Position numbers and translations under genes: made by a program
Notes under the pieces: generated by a model
What the model saw: only the letters and a program-made list of their open reading frames with translations
Databases searched by the model: none
Told to the model about the DNA's origin: nothing
NCBI RefSeq assembly: GCF_016808095.1
Contig: NC_068971.1
Span: 10,242,501 to 10,306,500, forward strand
Origin: Vigna angularis
Taxonomy: Eukaryota > Streptophyta > Magnoliopsida > Fabales > Fabaceae
Length of the DNA stretch: 64,000 bases
Direction of reading: 5' to 3'
In this document: positions 44,241 to 57,207 of the stretch, in pieces
Position numbering within the stretch: the stretch's first letter is position 1
Layout of the letters: each line of letters opens with the position of its first letter

Positions 44241-47200
44241 ATGAAACAATTTCTTGATAGTTGTTTTGAGATCGTCATGGAAGGTTAAATCAGAATCCTT
44301 AGATGTTTGAATTCCTGAAAACATTGGCATTTTCATGACTCCTTCAGAAAAAGTTTTCATACTGGGACATTTAACCACCATGACAATTTTTAAATATGAG
44401 CATTGCAGAGTGGCATTCCCTGAATAAAACCTTACAAGTCTTTGCAATGATTTCAGCTTGATTGATTTGAGTCGTCCAAATACCATCTTAGCACAACCAT
44501 CTTCATTTTCATGTTTAATAATTTCTTTGATTGATTCACAACTATTTATGATTAGGGTCTCAAGTTTCACCAAACTTTTGACTATTGCAAATGTGAATAA
44601 ATACTCCATCCTTTCAGAGTTTCACTCGCAGTTCTTTAAGATTGATGAAAGACATTGCACAATAAACTAATGTTTGTAACTGAGGGCACTTCTCAAGCTT
44701 TAACAGTTCAAGATTTTCAGAGTGCGGTTGTACCCAAGGGTGTTCTAAGCCCACCAACTCTAACTCTTTTAGATCTATCAAGAATAATTGTTTCAATCCC
44801 CCAAGTCCTCTAATGTGAACTAGAAGTTTTTGAGAGGGAAATATCTCCTTCAAACCAAAGCACTTTTGTATTGTAAGACAAAATAAATTGGGTAGCTTGT
44901 GAAATAAGTCAAAAGGAAAACTATCTTTCTCATTGTTATCATCCTCAAAGCACAACCAAAGAAAAACTATATTGTAAAGAATGTCTTGTAGCAACTGTAC
45001 TTCTCTAAATAACATAATGTTTTCTTCATTGAGTGCCAAAAGCTTTATTTCGGTAGAAACCTAACAATTGAGGACAAACAAATTCAAAAGGAAACGTGTG
45101 ATTGTTGTTTGTTAGAAGCATTAAAAGGAAAATGGAAAGAAAAGGAAACTCAAAAAAGTGTATAGGTTGATGCTTCGTTACCTTTTCAACTGAAAACATA
45201 GGTTGTTGTAGTGGGCTAATTTGAGCCTCTATAGTACTATGTCACCACAATCATAGGTTGTTAGCTACCATAACACTTTGCAAACACAAGCATTTCAAAG
45301 TGGCATTTCCCGAATAAAAGATTAATAGGTTTGGTAAGGAATTCAACTCAATAGATCTGAGTCCTCCAAGTACTATGTCACCACAATCATTTCCATCTTC
45401 ATTTCTTGCAATTTCTTTGATTGATCCACAATTTCTTATGATTAGAGTCTCAAGTTTTACCAAACTTTTGAGTGTTGCAAACGTGAATAAATACTCCATC
45501 CTTTCGCTGTGAATCACATTAAATCTTTAAGATTGATGAATGACACTGCACAAGAAACTGTTCTTTCTACCAGAGGGCACTCGTGAAGCTTTAACAGTTC
45601 AAGTTTTTCAGTGTATGGTTGTACCCACGTGTGCTCTAAACCTATACACTCTAACTCCTTTAATTCGAACAAAGATAATCGTTTCAATCCAGCAAGTACT
45701 TTGTCGTGAACAAGAAGCTTTTGAGAAGGAAATATCTCCTTCAGACCAAAACATTTTTGCAAATTAAGACATGCTAAACTAGGTAGCTTGTGAAATAAAT
45801 CAAAAGGCAGAGTATCATTCTCAATCTTATAATCCTCAAAGGTTGATGCACAAATATATATAATGAAAAGAAAATGATGCACAAAAGTGTTAAAATGTTG
45901 ATGCTTTGTTAGCTTTTCCACCAAGAACAAAGGTTGTTGTAGCGGGCTAATTGGAGCCTCTATAAGTTCTTTATGACTGTCATCAGTATCTGATGTGAAT
46001 TGCTTTAACTTAGGACAATAGGCCACACATAATGTATCCAATATGGGGCATTCCAGATAATGTTTTCCAGGATAAAAACAACTGAACAGTGACATATTCC
46101 AAAGATATAACCAGGTCAAACAAGGAAATTCAAACGTTAATGTCATTCCATGTTCCCTTTCATCTTCCTCTGCAACTATTTCTTCCAATTTTTCACACCT
46201 CTCCATTTCAAGTCTCTCAAGCTTTTCAAGACTTTTGGCAAGGGATGAAGACAAAAGTGTTACCAAGCTTCTACAACCATTGACAATCACTTCTTTCAAA
46301 TGGGGAAAGCTGACAATTCCTCCGAGATTTTCCGTCCATACACATTTCAAATTTGACAAGTTGTTTAAAGTAAGTTTTTTCAAACTAGAGACTATTCCCT
46401 TTGTCTTGTCCTCAATCTCATCAATGTCAAATATTACCTTGACTACATTAGAACTATGCACATTCAACTTTTCTAAGTTCTTCAGGGAGTACATGAATTG
46501 GAATTACGATAGCTCTTTTGCATGCTGCATCAAATTCCAATTCTTTGAAACTTCCAAAGAAATTGTCTGAAATAGCAGGTTTTATGTGCTGAACTCCCGT
46601 CATCTCAAGATATTCATCAAGAATCATGTGCTTTGAATGGTTGAAAAATTCCTAAGAAAGCAAGAAATTCAATATCAGGGTATAATTAACAAGTTTCATA
46701 GCACTCATATTTAATTAATAAGATCACTCATAGTTATTCAAGTCTTATTTGGTAATAAGCGTACAACCCAATTATTTGTTATTACCATTATCATCATCAT
46801 CATTATCATTGTTATTGTTATTATTATTATTATTTATGAGTTCCAATTATCTAAGATATTATACAATCTGTCCTATAATGTGTCCAACAACTTTGAATAA
46901 GGGACATCCTAAAGGGAATGTAATGGTTACGATAATAAAGAAAGAGGAGATGATTGTTGGATGAAAAAAACAACGATTGAATTCAAATATTAAATTCTCA
47001 CCTGTTCGTGAAACAATCTCTCGATTGTTGTATTGAGATCGTTGTCAAAGGTTAAATCAGAATCTTTCGATAATACATTAGTCCCCGAAAACAATGGCAG
47101 ATTTATTGTTCCAAGAGAGAAAGTTATCATATTGGGACATTTAGCTACCATCACAGTTTTCAAACACAAAGCATTGCAAAGTGGCATTCCCAGAATAAAA

Positions 47201-50200
47201 CCTTAGTAGCCTTGGTAAGGAATACAGCTCAATTGATCTAAGTCGTCCAAATACCAATATTTCATCACAATCACCTCCGCCTTCACCTTTTGCAATTTCT
47301 TTGATTGATTCACAATACTTTACACTTAAGGACTCAAGTTTCACTAAACTTTTGACTGTTGCAAATGTGAATAAATACTCCATTTGGTCACAGAATTCCA
47401 CTTGCAACTCTTTAAGATTAATGAAAGACACTGCATAAGAAACTATTTTTTTTTTAATCGAGGGCAGGAGTGAATCTTTAATGATTCAAGCTTTTCAGAA
47501 AATGGTTGTACCCACGTGTGCTCTAAATCTATCGACCTTAACTCTTTTAGTTTCAACAAGGACAATTGTTTCAATCCTCCAAGTGCTTTGTCGTGAACTT
47601 GAAGCTTTTGATAGGGAAATATCTCCCTCAGGCCAAAGAACTTCTGTACAATGAGACTTGTTAAACTAGGTAGCCTGTGAAAGAAATCAAAAGGCAAACT
47701 ATATTTCTCATTGTTATCATCCTCAAAGTACAATCGAAAAAGATTTAGCTTGCAAAAGAGGTTTTTTGGCAAATGTGCATCTCACAACAACATAACATTT
47801 TTCTCATTGAGTGACAGTTTCATCAGTTTGGGAGAAGCCTGCCAATTGAGGCCAAAAAAGTTCAGAAGACAATACATTGTTTGTGTTAGTTAGAAGATAC
47901 AGAAGGAAAATATATAATGAAAAGAAAAGGAAGAACAAAAGGGTCAAAATATACATTACCAATATTTCAACCGAAAACAAAGGTTGTAGCACCATAATTG
48001 GAGCCTCTACAACTGTTACTTTCTGATTATCATCAAATTCGATGTGAATAGCTTTAGTTGAGGACAAGAGGCCACAAATAAGCTTTGTAACAAAGGACAT
48101 TTCAGATAATTCCTTCCAGGGTAAAAGCAACTCAATAGTGGCACATTATCAACATATAACAACAACAAACAAGAGAATTTAAAAATTATTGTCATTCCAT
48201 GTTCATTTCCATCTTCCTTCCCAACTATTTCTTCCAATTTCTCACACTCAGTTATTCCAAGTATCTCGAGCTTCTTAATATTTGTTGCAAGGGATAAAGG
48301 GAATAATGTTACCAAACTTCCACAACCATTAACTTCAACTCTATGCAAATTGGGAAAACTGACAATTCCTCCAGAGTTTTCCTTCCATACACATTTTAAA
48401 TTTTACATCTTGTTTAAATTAAGCTTTTTCAAACGAAAGATCTTGAGCTCACTCTCATTTATGTCAAATATTCCTTGTGTTGGTTCACAATTCTCTACAT
48501 TAAATTCTTCTAAACTCTTCGAGTAACGTAGTACATGAGAGGGAATCAAAATATTTCTTGTATATGCTCACCAAATTCCAATTTCTTTAAACAACAAAAA
48601 AAATTGTCTGGAAAAACAGATTTTCCGAGTCGAACATCTTTCCTCTCAGGATAATCAACAATTCTTGCATGCGTTGAATATTCAAAAGAAACCTTGAAAA
48701 GTCAAGAAACTAAATATCACAAACACAGGACAATTAATGATTGGATGAAGATATAAAAAGCTTTTATAGTAATCCTTATGGTATATGTATCCCCTTTAGT
48801 ACATTAATTGGTTATAAAATAAATTTGGAATATGAAGAAAAGTGAAAAATACTTCTAATAATTGAAAGAGTATGATATAGGTCATCCTTTGTACATATTT
48901 GATTACGAAATTATGCTAAACACTTGGATATCAAATCAAACTTGATAATTCAAACAATAAACCTTGGTCTTTGAACATAAATCTACTTAAATCTATACAA
49001 AACGACACAATGTGCATGTGCTTCATAATATTTATGTAGTTTCTCACAATAATAGAATTATTAGTTACGAACAATTCCAATTAAATGAAAATTAAATTAT
49101 TTGTGAAGGTATGATACAATTAAAATTTGTGATGGTCCATAAATATTTTCATGCATACCTGGTCTGAAAAATGTTTTTGTAGAGTGGCATTCAAATCTCC
49201 TCCCCAATACCATTTGTCTTTTTCTCCAGCTACAACATGTACCTTATGTAGGTTTGGAACACTTTGAACTTAGGAGAATTTTGTCATTTGAGGACATTCA
49301 CTCACTATTGATTTTTCCAATAGTGGGAATTTTAACTCACTTATTGATAGCAAGAAACTTAAGAGATTTTGTAGAGACACCAATTCTAATGATTTTAATT
49401 GTTTAAATTCAATCTCTTGTACTTTTTCCACTTTATTTTCTGCAACGATTTCCACAGTCATTGGGCAGGAGCATACCTTCAACATTGTGAGTTGAACAAA
49501 AGTTTTAGCAGTTGAGGATGTCATTAAACTCCTCATTGATTTACAATTCATCACTTCTAAATATGTTAAGTAACTAAAAGTTACCGAAGATGACACTAAA
49601 ATTTTCAGTTTCGTACAACGTTGAATGCTTAAGCGTTCCACCATTTGAAGAAGCACCTCATGCTCAAAGCCAATCTCCTCTAGAGACCACATGCTTTCTA
49701 GTTTCAGCTCTTTAACTTGCACAACACCACCAATTTTTTCACGTGAAATAAGACTTTTAAGAGCCCAAACCCTTTTTAAGTGACAAAGTTCCACTGTTAA
49801 CCTTTTTAAATTGGGAAGTCTATGAAGAAACCAAAAGAGAATTTCATTATTCTTCAACCCATACAAAGTAAGTTCTTCTAGTTTGTGCTTTCTGTGAACA
49901 TTAACAATGTATTTTTGCAACCACTCTGCTTCTTTCAAGCTCATTGACATATACTCCAAGTTGTATATCACCCAAATAAATAAATAAAAAGATTTATCAA
50001 TATAAAAATATACCAATTAAACCATAATGTATTATTTTGCTTTAAAAGAAAAATAAAAGTCATATAAGGGATATCCTTATGAGGGGTTGCTAATTCATGT
50101 TTTCGTAAAAACAAGGCATGTTCTATATTTCCAATAGAAAATCTCTAAAAAGAATATGACTTGTATTTAAACAAACTCTGTGTACCTTTCTTGTAGCTAA

Positions 50201-50850
50201 AGTAATCGGTTGATCTTGTGAATTTATGATTTCTACAGTGAACCCTTCAAGCATGCTACAATCGGCTATATCTAATTTCTTCAATGATGGCCACTCCAAA
50301 GTGTGAGTTCATGAGTAGAAACTTCTCAAATCATATAAGTCTATAAATGATAGAGTGTGTAGATGAGGGAACTTAAAGTTGACATCACTTTCACTTGAAT
50401 GTTGGTCACAAACAACAATCTCTTTCATTACCCAGTAGTTCCATACCTCAAGGACTTCTAGTTTTTCTAGGTCATTGGCAACAGAAATTGGAAAGAGGTA
50501 TTTTAAAATTACACTATCAGCAATTTTTATGCGTTGCAAATTATTATATTTAAGTATTTCATCGATGTCATCCTTCCAAATGTTCACCGAATTTGGCAGC
50601 CTTTTTAGAAGTATATTATCCAAGTTTGTTTCATTTTTATCAGAGGTTTGTGGAATATTTGCAAAATCAAATATATTTTCCACCAACTTGCAATTTGTAA
50701 CTAAGCTTTGAAGGCTATGAAATCTTTGAATCATATAACCAGGAATTATCATAAGAAGTTTGTGGCACTCTCTTATTATCAAGGAGTCTAAACTACAAAA
50801 GGAATGTAAACCAATATGCGATTTCCAGATCCATGCTGATGATCTCCATT
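44241..50850 (-). pseudogene. CC-NBS-LRR fragment: LRR region only (unit 2)
   Basis: This copy of 14,810-21,419 at offset 29,431 has the same four LRR modules, stops, frameshifts and deletion. The longest open stretch is 45,514-46,494 (326 codons). No NB-ARC or coiled-coil domain is present in either unit, so neither can encode a complete immune receptor. Shared lesions show the decay predates the duplication. Confidence 0.85.
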
Positions 50851-53800
50851 TTCTTCAACATAGGAAACATGTCAACATACTCTTATAGTAAAAACCATCA
50901 CTAATACAGTAAAGGGAAACGACAGCGGTTATTTTCGCTTATATGCAGCGGTTCCGCAATTGAGGCAAAAAGGAGTAGGCTTTTTGTCTCGATTCTGAAC
51001 CGAGAAAAATGTCGGTATCAGGAAAATCGGTATCGTAGAGTCGCGCAGCAGAATAAAAGTAAGTGAAAAACGTGTTACGGTCACAACTCAAGTTACGATA
51101 GTCCGTTTCAAAAATTGATTTTCTTAGTGAACTTTTATCGAACAGTAGATTTTCTAAAAGTTTAAAGAGTGTAGAGTTCAAAAAAATCAACACAGAAAAT
51201 TTATCCTGGTTTGAATCAAAAGATTCTACATCCAGTCGTTGATCACTATGAATAGTGATTAACCTTTTTCACTAAAAATAATGTTTGTACAGTTACAAGA
51301 TATGAAGTAGAGATTAAGAAACGAGAACACCTTTCGCTCGACAAACGAACGAAAGAACCTTCCTTCGACAAACAACCGAAAGAACCTGCTCAGCCTGTAA
51401 GACCCTTGAAATTAGTTGTAATTAAGATACTAGATATTTTTTAAATAAAAAATAATTTTATGTATAAATGCTACAATAAAATGCTACAGTAAAATACGTA
51501 TAGTGTTACAGTAAAATATGTATAGTGTTACAGTAAAAATACCTCGTGAATCATGTGTTGCTACAGTACTGCTACAGTACTGCTACAGGAAAAATGTAGT
51601 ACAAGCTACAATACCGCTACAGTGAATCGTAGTACAGCTATAGTACTGCTACAGTAATTGTAGTACAGCTACAGTAACCCCTAACTTCAACTATAAAAAG
51701 GGGTGAGAAATGAAGTTTTAGGAGAGGAGAGTGAAATTGAGCAAGACTTTTGTCAAAAATAAAGAGATATTAAGAATAGAATCTGAGTTGTAGAGAAGGT
51801 AGCAAGAGCTTCTGAAGAGGTGCTCTTCATTCAGAAAGGAGCGAGAATCAAGTAAGGGAAGCTACTCTTGAATCTTGAGTATACAATACTTTGCTTTTGT
51901 CTAATCCTAAATCTTGAATATGGAGTATTTTGTTTCTGGATGATCTTGAATTTTGAATGAGAACATGCTTCTCTGATGAGACCCAAGTTTGATAGTTGTA
52001 AAACGTGATATTAATTCTGTTATGCTAACTGTACGTTATTGTTACTTAGAACATTTAGTTGTTTCTTTTGCAATTTTGGAAGGACGAGAAAATGTCTAAC
52101 CGACTCTACCAGATTCAACTTCTTGTTTCCCCAAACCTTTTATTGTTTCTTTATCTCTTTATATTGTATTTTTGGAAGGACGAGAAGTTGTCTAACCGGC
52201 TCTGCCAGATTCAACTTCTTGTTTTCCCAAACCTTTTATTTCTTATTTATTTATATTATATTTTTGGAAGGATGAGAAGTTGTCTAACCGGCTCTACCAG
52301 ATTCAACTTCTTGTTTCCTCAAAAATTTTATTGCTTTATCTATTTTTTTATTGCATCTTTCTGGGAGGATGTGAAGTTGTCTAACCGGCTCTGCCAGATT
52401 CAACTTCTTGTTTCCCTGAATTTTTATATTAAGATTATTTTGATGGTAGGGGAGCTAATCCTTTCTTACATATGATATTTATACATGTTATGATCATGAA
52501 TATGAGTTATGAACATGTTAAAATTTTGGTAATGGTAGTTATCTATTCACTCGTGTAAATTTAGTTTTCATCATGATTATAATTTTTCTTATTTTCGAGT
52601 TACTGTGGTAAAACATTCCTTTTAATTGTTTTTACCGTTGGATTTTAATATATGAATCCTAAGACCTATTTCTTCACTTTGACCGTTCGGATCATTAATT
52701 AAGAGTCTGTACTTGGAGAAATAAGTTGTGCATGTTTGAGTAAATTAATTACCCCTATAATTCTATTACTGAGTCCTCTCGATAAAATATAGATTCTGTT
52801 CTATTTAACCGTTAGATCAACTTGAAAATTTGATATATGATTCCTAAGATATATTACTATAATTTGACCGTTCGGATTTGTAATTAGAAGTCTATGTGTT
52901 GAGAAATAAATTTTGAAATTTTGAAAAGTATGATGAACACTATATTTTTGTTCTTAAGTTATCATGGTAAAAACTTCAGATATATTTCATTTACCGTTAC
53001 ATTGAGCCCAAACTTTAATATGTAGTTCCTAAGACATGTTGATGTATTTTGGCTGATCTATGACCTTTGATTGGTGAAATTATGTTGAGTTATACTTGTT
53101 ATGGGAAAGATGAGTTTATAATATGAAGTATGATATCTGGCAATATGTTTACTTTATTTTGGGTATTGACACGAAAACGGGTTATTGTCAATTTATGATT
53201 AAAGAATGAACATGATTGAGTTAGGTGGATAAGCGGGTATGATTTGTTGATTTTATGAAATGTTGGGGTGGATATAAGAAATCATTACTTATGAAATGAT
53301 GTTTACTATTGGGAGTAGTATGTTCGGTTTATACCATGAGACCTTGATATGAGCAAAGTAACACACGAGGTTTATGAAAGCAGGTAGAAAATGGTCTGAC
53401 CATAAGGCTTTGACATAAACATATGATTCGTTAGTTTTATAGAAGCAGACAGAGAGAGGTCTGACCATAAGGCTTCAGAAAGTAAGACATAGTATACAGG
53501 TAAGGCTTAAGGAAGCAAGCAGAGAGCGGTCTGACCATAAGGCTTCGTGAGTAAGCATGGTATACTTGTAAGGTTTATGAAAATGAGAAAGATGATTTTG
53601 AATAAGTTAAGGAAAAAATGAATTAATGACATCGGGATAATGGTATTTATAAATTGCAGAAATACATGATTGAAATATTTATATTATAAGTAAGTTTAAT
53701 GATTGTATGATATGGTTGGCTTACCCTTATTTGTTTGTGCTATGATCATATAACTCATGTTATATGTGAGCAGATAATGTTGCAGATGCGGTTGAAAAAG

Positions 53801-54777
53801 CTTAGAGATGATGAGAGATATGCGGGGAAAAACTTTCAGGGATTTTTGTAAAAAGAATAAATTTGCATTGGAAGAATATGTTGTGTAAGACTTATAAGTT
53901 TAATTTCGAATTTATGATAAGTGGTGAAGACTATATTGTTTAAATTTTGTAAGTTTGGAATTGTACTTTGGAGGAATTGAAATAAAGTTTGATTGTTTAT
54001 ATCAGATATCGAATTAATTTAGTCTTTACTACCAGTAATACCCTTTTAAATTATTTGGGTGTTACACAGCCAACTTGAAGAGAACCGTTCCGACCTTAGA
54101 CACACTAAGCTTGAGCTTCTCCTATTCACAAGACTTGACTTAAGCAACTCTATTACTTGAGAACTTCCTCAGACAAACTGTATTCTCAAATGGCATAGAT
54201 CCCTTTTCACTCTCAGATAGCTTCACTTAGGCACAAAACTCTAATACTCTCAAAATGAAAAGTTAAATTCTAAGAGCTGTGAAGACCTATGTTTATACGC
54301 CCAGGTTCGTGCAGAGTGAGAAACTAAAAAGACATCTCTCAACTGCCAGTGATAATTGATTATCATAAATGATAATCGATTTTTTGTGTCCGTTATGGGG
54401 TTTTCAAAAAGGTGATGATCGATTATCTTGGGGAATAATCGATTATTTGCACGACTTGGGCAATACTGACTCAGACTGGAATAATCGATTATCCTGAGCA
54501 ATAATCGATTATTTGCTTGAGCAACGCTTTTCCAAAGAGGCTCATGATAATCGATTATCACACCCAATAATCGATTATTTGCTTGAGCAACGCTTTTCCA
54601 AAGACTCTCTAAATAGGAAAACTTCTAAGTGTTCTTACATCAATAAAGTAATTCCTATACAATTAATTCTACAAAATGCTTTTAAAATAAGTACAACAAA
54701 AGTCTTCAAGTTCTTCATCTTGTAGCATCATCAAAACCATAATATCTTCAAGACACCAATGCTCCTCATTGGTAACA
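50851..54777 (-). mobile_element. Ty1/copia (SIRE-like) 3' LTR with nested solo LTR (unit 2)
   Basis: On the minus strand the LTR begins TGTTACCAATGAGGAGC at 54,777, right after the polypurine tract AATAAGGGGGAGAT (54,778 upward). It runs to about 50,851. The solo LTR at 51,396-54,066 is inserted in it. ATAATCGATTAT palindromes cluster at about 54,345-54,580. The left end is uncertain. Confidence 0.65.
51396..54066. mobile_element. Complete 2.67 kb solo LTR (unit 2)
   Basis: It runs TGTAAGACCC...GGGTGTTACA with target duplication CAGCC at 51,391-51,395 and 54,067-54,071. Intact ends and duplication with no internal domain mark a solo LTR left by LTR-LTR recombination. It contains the CTACAGTA-rich repeats, four ~92 bp repeats (52,079-52,420) and three ~69 bp repeats (53,375-53,545). 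An open frame across the ~92 bp repeats at 52,059-52,475 is a repeat artefact. Confidence 0.9.
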
Positions 54778-55093
54778 ATCTCCCCCTTATTAATGTTGAT
54801 AAAAAATCTCTTGATTAAAAGAATTTCCAATTTTCTGCATAGATTTTAGACTTACAAACATATAAACATGTTAGTAATAACTATACTAATGGGAAATGTT
54901 CTCTGCCTTTTTTATCATAAGCAGAAAGTAAAAATGAATACTCCCCCTCAAATTTTGTTCCCCCTCAACAAAAGAATAGATGCAATTCAAATATTACAAA
55001 ACTGTTGAGTACCAGATGTCATTCAAATATTATAAGGAGAAAAGAGTTTTGGTCCCCATAATCTCATTTTGGTCTTTTGAGGTTAGAGACAAA

Positions 55094-56398
55094 TTACTTT
55101 ATAATAGGAATCCAAGCAAATTTTCCATTTGGAACATCAAAATGTTTAATTCTACATTTGTTAGAAGTGTGCCCCTTTTTCATACCGTAAAAACATGTGA
55201 CATCATTTGGGTTTCTATAACACACAATTCCTTTTTCAACCCATACCCTACGGGTTCTTTTAATTTGGTTCTTACTTTTAAAAACATTTTTGTTTTTATA
55301 AACCTTTTTAACAGTTATAGGCATTTCAACATTGCAACTTCAAGAAGATTTTCAGGAATATCAATATCAAGCATATGACTCTTACATGAAAGACATTCAA
55401 CAGGATGTTCAACATTTGAAGACTCTTTCATTTCTAAATTACATATTTTATTTCTCAAAATAACTTCTTCATCTAATGCCTTCTCATATTTAATTTTCAA
55501 ATCCTTAAACTCATTTTTCAAATTTTTATGAGAAACATCCAATTTTTCAGATTCATTTAGCAATTCAAGAAAGACTTTTTGCAACTCAAACTCAGAAGTT
55601 TCAGAACTAGAACAACTTACTTGGCTTGCAGAGTCATCAATATTAGCTGTCAAACACAAGTTTGCTTCTTCAATAGAAACAATTGCACTAGAAGTGCTTG
55701 ATGCATTATCCTCCCAAGCAATGTAAGCTCTTTTCTTCTTGAGAAACTTCTTTTCTTCATCCTTTTTTATGTTTGGACAATCCGCATTAACATGCCCCTT
55801 TTCTCCACAACCATAACACCTTTAATTTGAAGAATATCTTTGTTTCTTCTTTCAGTCCTTTCTAATTTGTTCCTTGCCTTTAGATTTCATGAACTTGTTG
55901 AATTTTCTAAACATGTGAATCATATCTTCGTCATCTGAGTCTTCATCTTCTGATTCCTCATCCTTTTCAAAACTCTTGCCTTTTGAATTTGCAATTTTGA
56001 AGGCCAACATTTTCTTCTTTCCTTGGACTTCCTCAGCACTTAGTCTATTCAACTCCAGCTCGTGCTCTCTCAACTTTCCAAAATGCACAGCCATAGGCAT
56101 GGGCGTCAAGTCTTGAGACTCAGTTATCGTAGTAACCTTTGGCTGCCACGTCCTGTTCAAATATTTCAGAATTTTAACATTTAATTCATGAGTGTCAAAT
56201 TTCTTACCTAAACCAAAAATATGGTTGATGATATGTGTGAAGCGTTTTTTCACATCAGCGATGGTTTCACCCTATTGCATCCTGAACATCTCATACTCTT
56301 GTATCAAGGTGTTTTTCCTAGCACACTTCACATCCTCGGTTCCTTCATTTGTTACTCGAAGAACTTCCCACATCTCCTGAGCCGTTTTGCACACTGAA
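55094..56398 (-). pseudogene. Ty1/copia gag remnant (SIRE-like), pol deleted (unit 2)
   Basis: In element order from 56,398, a UBN2/gag-type segment reads SVCKTAQEMWEVLRVT, then EYEMFRMQ and an in-frame TAG near 56,274, then GETIADVKKRFTHIINHIFG and the acidic EESEDEDSDDEDMIHMFRKF (to 55,852). A CCHC zinc knuckle CYGCGEKGHVNADC follows at about 55,820 after another stop. A coiled-coil linker spans 55,659-55,315. A second, degenerate knuckle CFYGMKKGHTSNKC lies near 55,200; its second cysteine is glycine. Protease, integrase, RT and RNase H are absent: sequence passes directly to the polypurine tract near 54,790. Upstream, the element is cut off at 56,400 by an hAT/TRIM remnant. Unit 1 lacks this segment. 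Confidence 0.85.
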
Positions 56399-56403
56399 AT
56401 CCT

Positions 56404-56680
56404 GTAAAATTAAGTGAGCTAGTGAGCCAACCCGTTTACCCACCAACCCGTGATAAGTCGGGCCGAGTTCGAATTTTTCTAGCTCGCTAATAAATGAGTT
56501 GGATTGGGTTGGCTCACTAAGTGACCAACCCATGGTGCCCCGGTGGGGTGACCCGTTTTGACAGCTCTAGTTGCAAGTCCCACATCGACTATAGATAAGA
56601 CCAATTTATAATATATAAGTAGATGCAAATCTCACCTTACAAACCGGTTTTGTGGGGTTGAGTTAAGCTTAAAGTATTAT
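56404..56680. mobile_element. hAT element right half plus TRIM-like LTR remnant (unit 2)
   Basis: 56,404-56,553 matches the right part of the hAT element at 7,118-7,529, ending TGACAGCTCTA. It continues into GTTGCAAGTCCCACATCGAC of the TRIM-like LTR. The left hAT half is missing at the copia junction (about 56,400), so a rearrangement joined the two. From 56,681 to 57,207 no gene is seen. Confidence 0.8.
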
Positions 56681-57207
56681 TTGAATCCAATGTATTATTT
56701 GAAAATCAACTTAGAAAATATATCGATTTAAAAAAAAAAACAGTCTTTAATTTAAGAATGACATAAAATATGAAGTAATCCTAAAAGTTAATTTTAAAAA
56801 TTTTAACTGTTTCAATATTTAGAACTTGAGTTTAGACATCCACAAAATTTTAACGCTATTTTGTGAACTCTAGATAATTAAGTACCCGAATCATATTCTT
56901 TTTTTTTTTTGTATAAGATCCTATTTTGAGCTTAAAAATGATGATATAGAAAATACAAAACAAATGAAGATCAACATGAAAGGACTAAATCAAAATCTAT
57001 ACAAGTCAAATCCCACGAATATTAGAATTATGTCATAAGTAAATATTGTTCAAACAAGCAAGATCGAAAACATTGAAATATGTTGACACATGCAATCCAA
57101 AAACACTTAAATATAGAAAAATGTCTTTGTTTACTAGTAACTTAGATAATTAACTATATATGATCATGTAGCTACTCTTCACCAACTTGAGTTGTAAATC
57201 AGTCTTT

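Noticed and set aside
1..50850. Treating unit 2 as an independent set of transposon insertions
   Set aside because: Identical insertion sites, target duplications and inactivating mutations show segmental duplication, not repeated transposition.
52059..52475. 138-codon open frame with repeated LSNRLCQIQLLV
   Set aside because: It is the translation of four ~92 bp repeats inside a solo LTR, and it is not open in unit 1.
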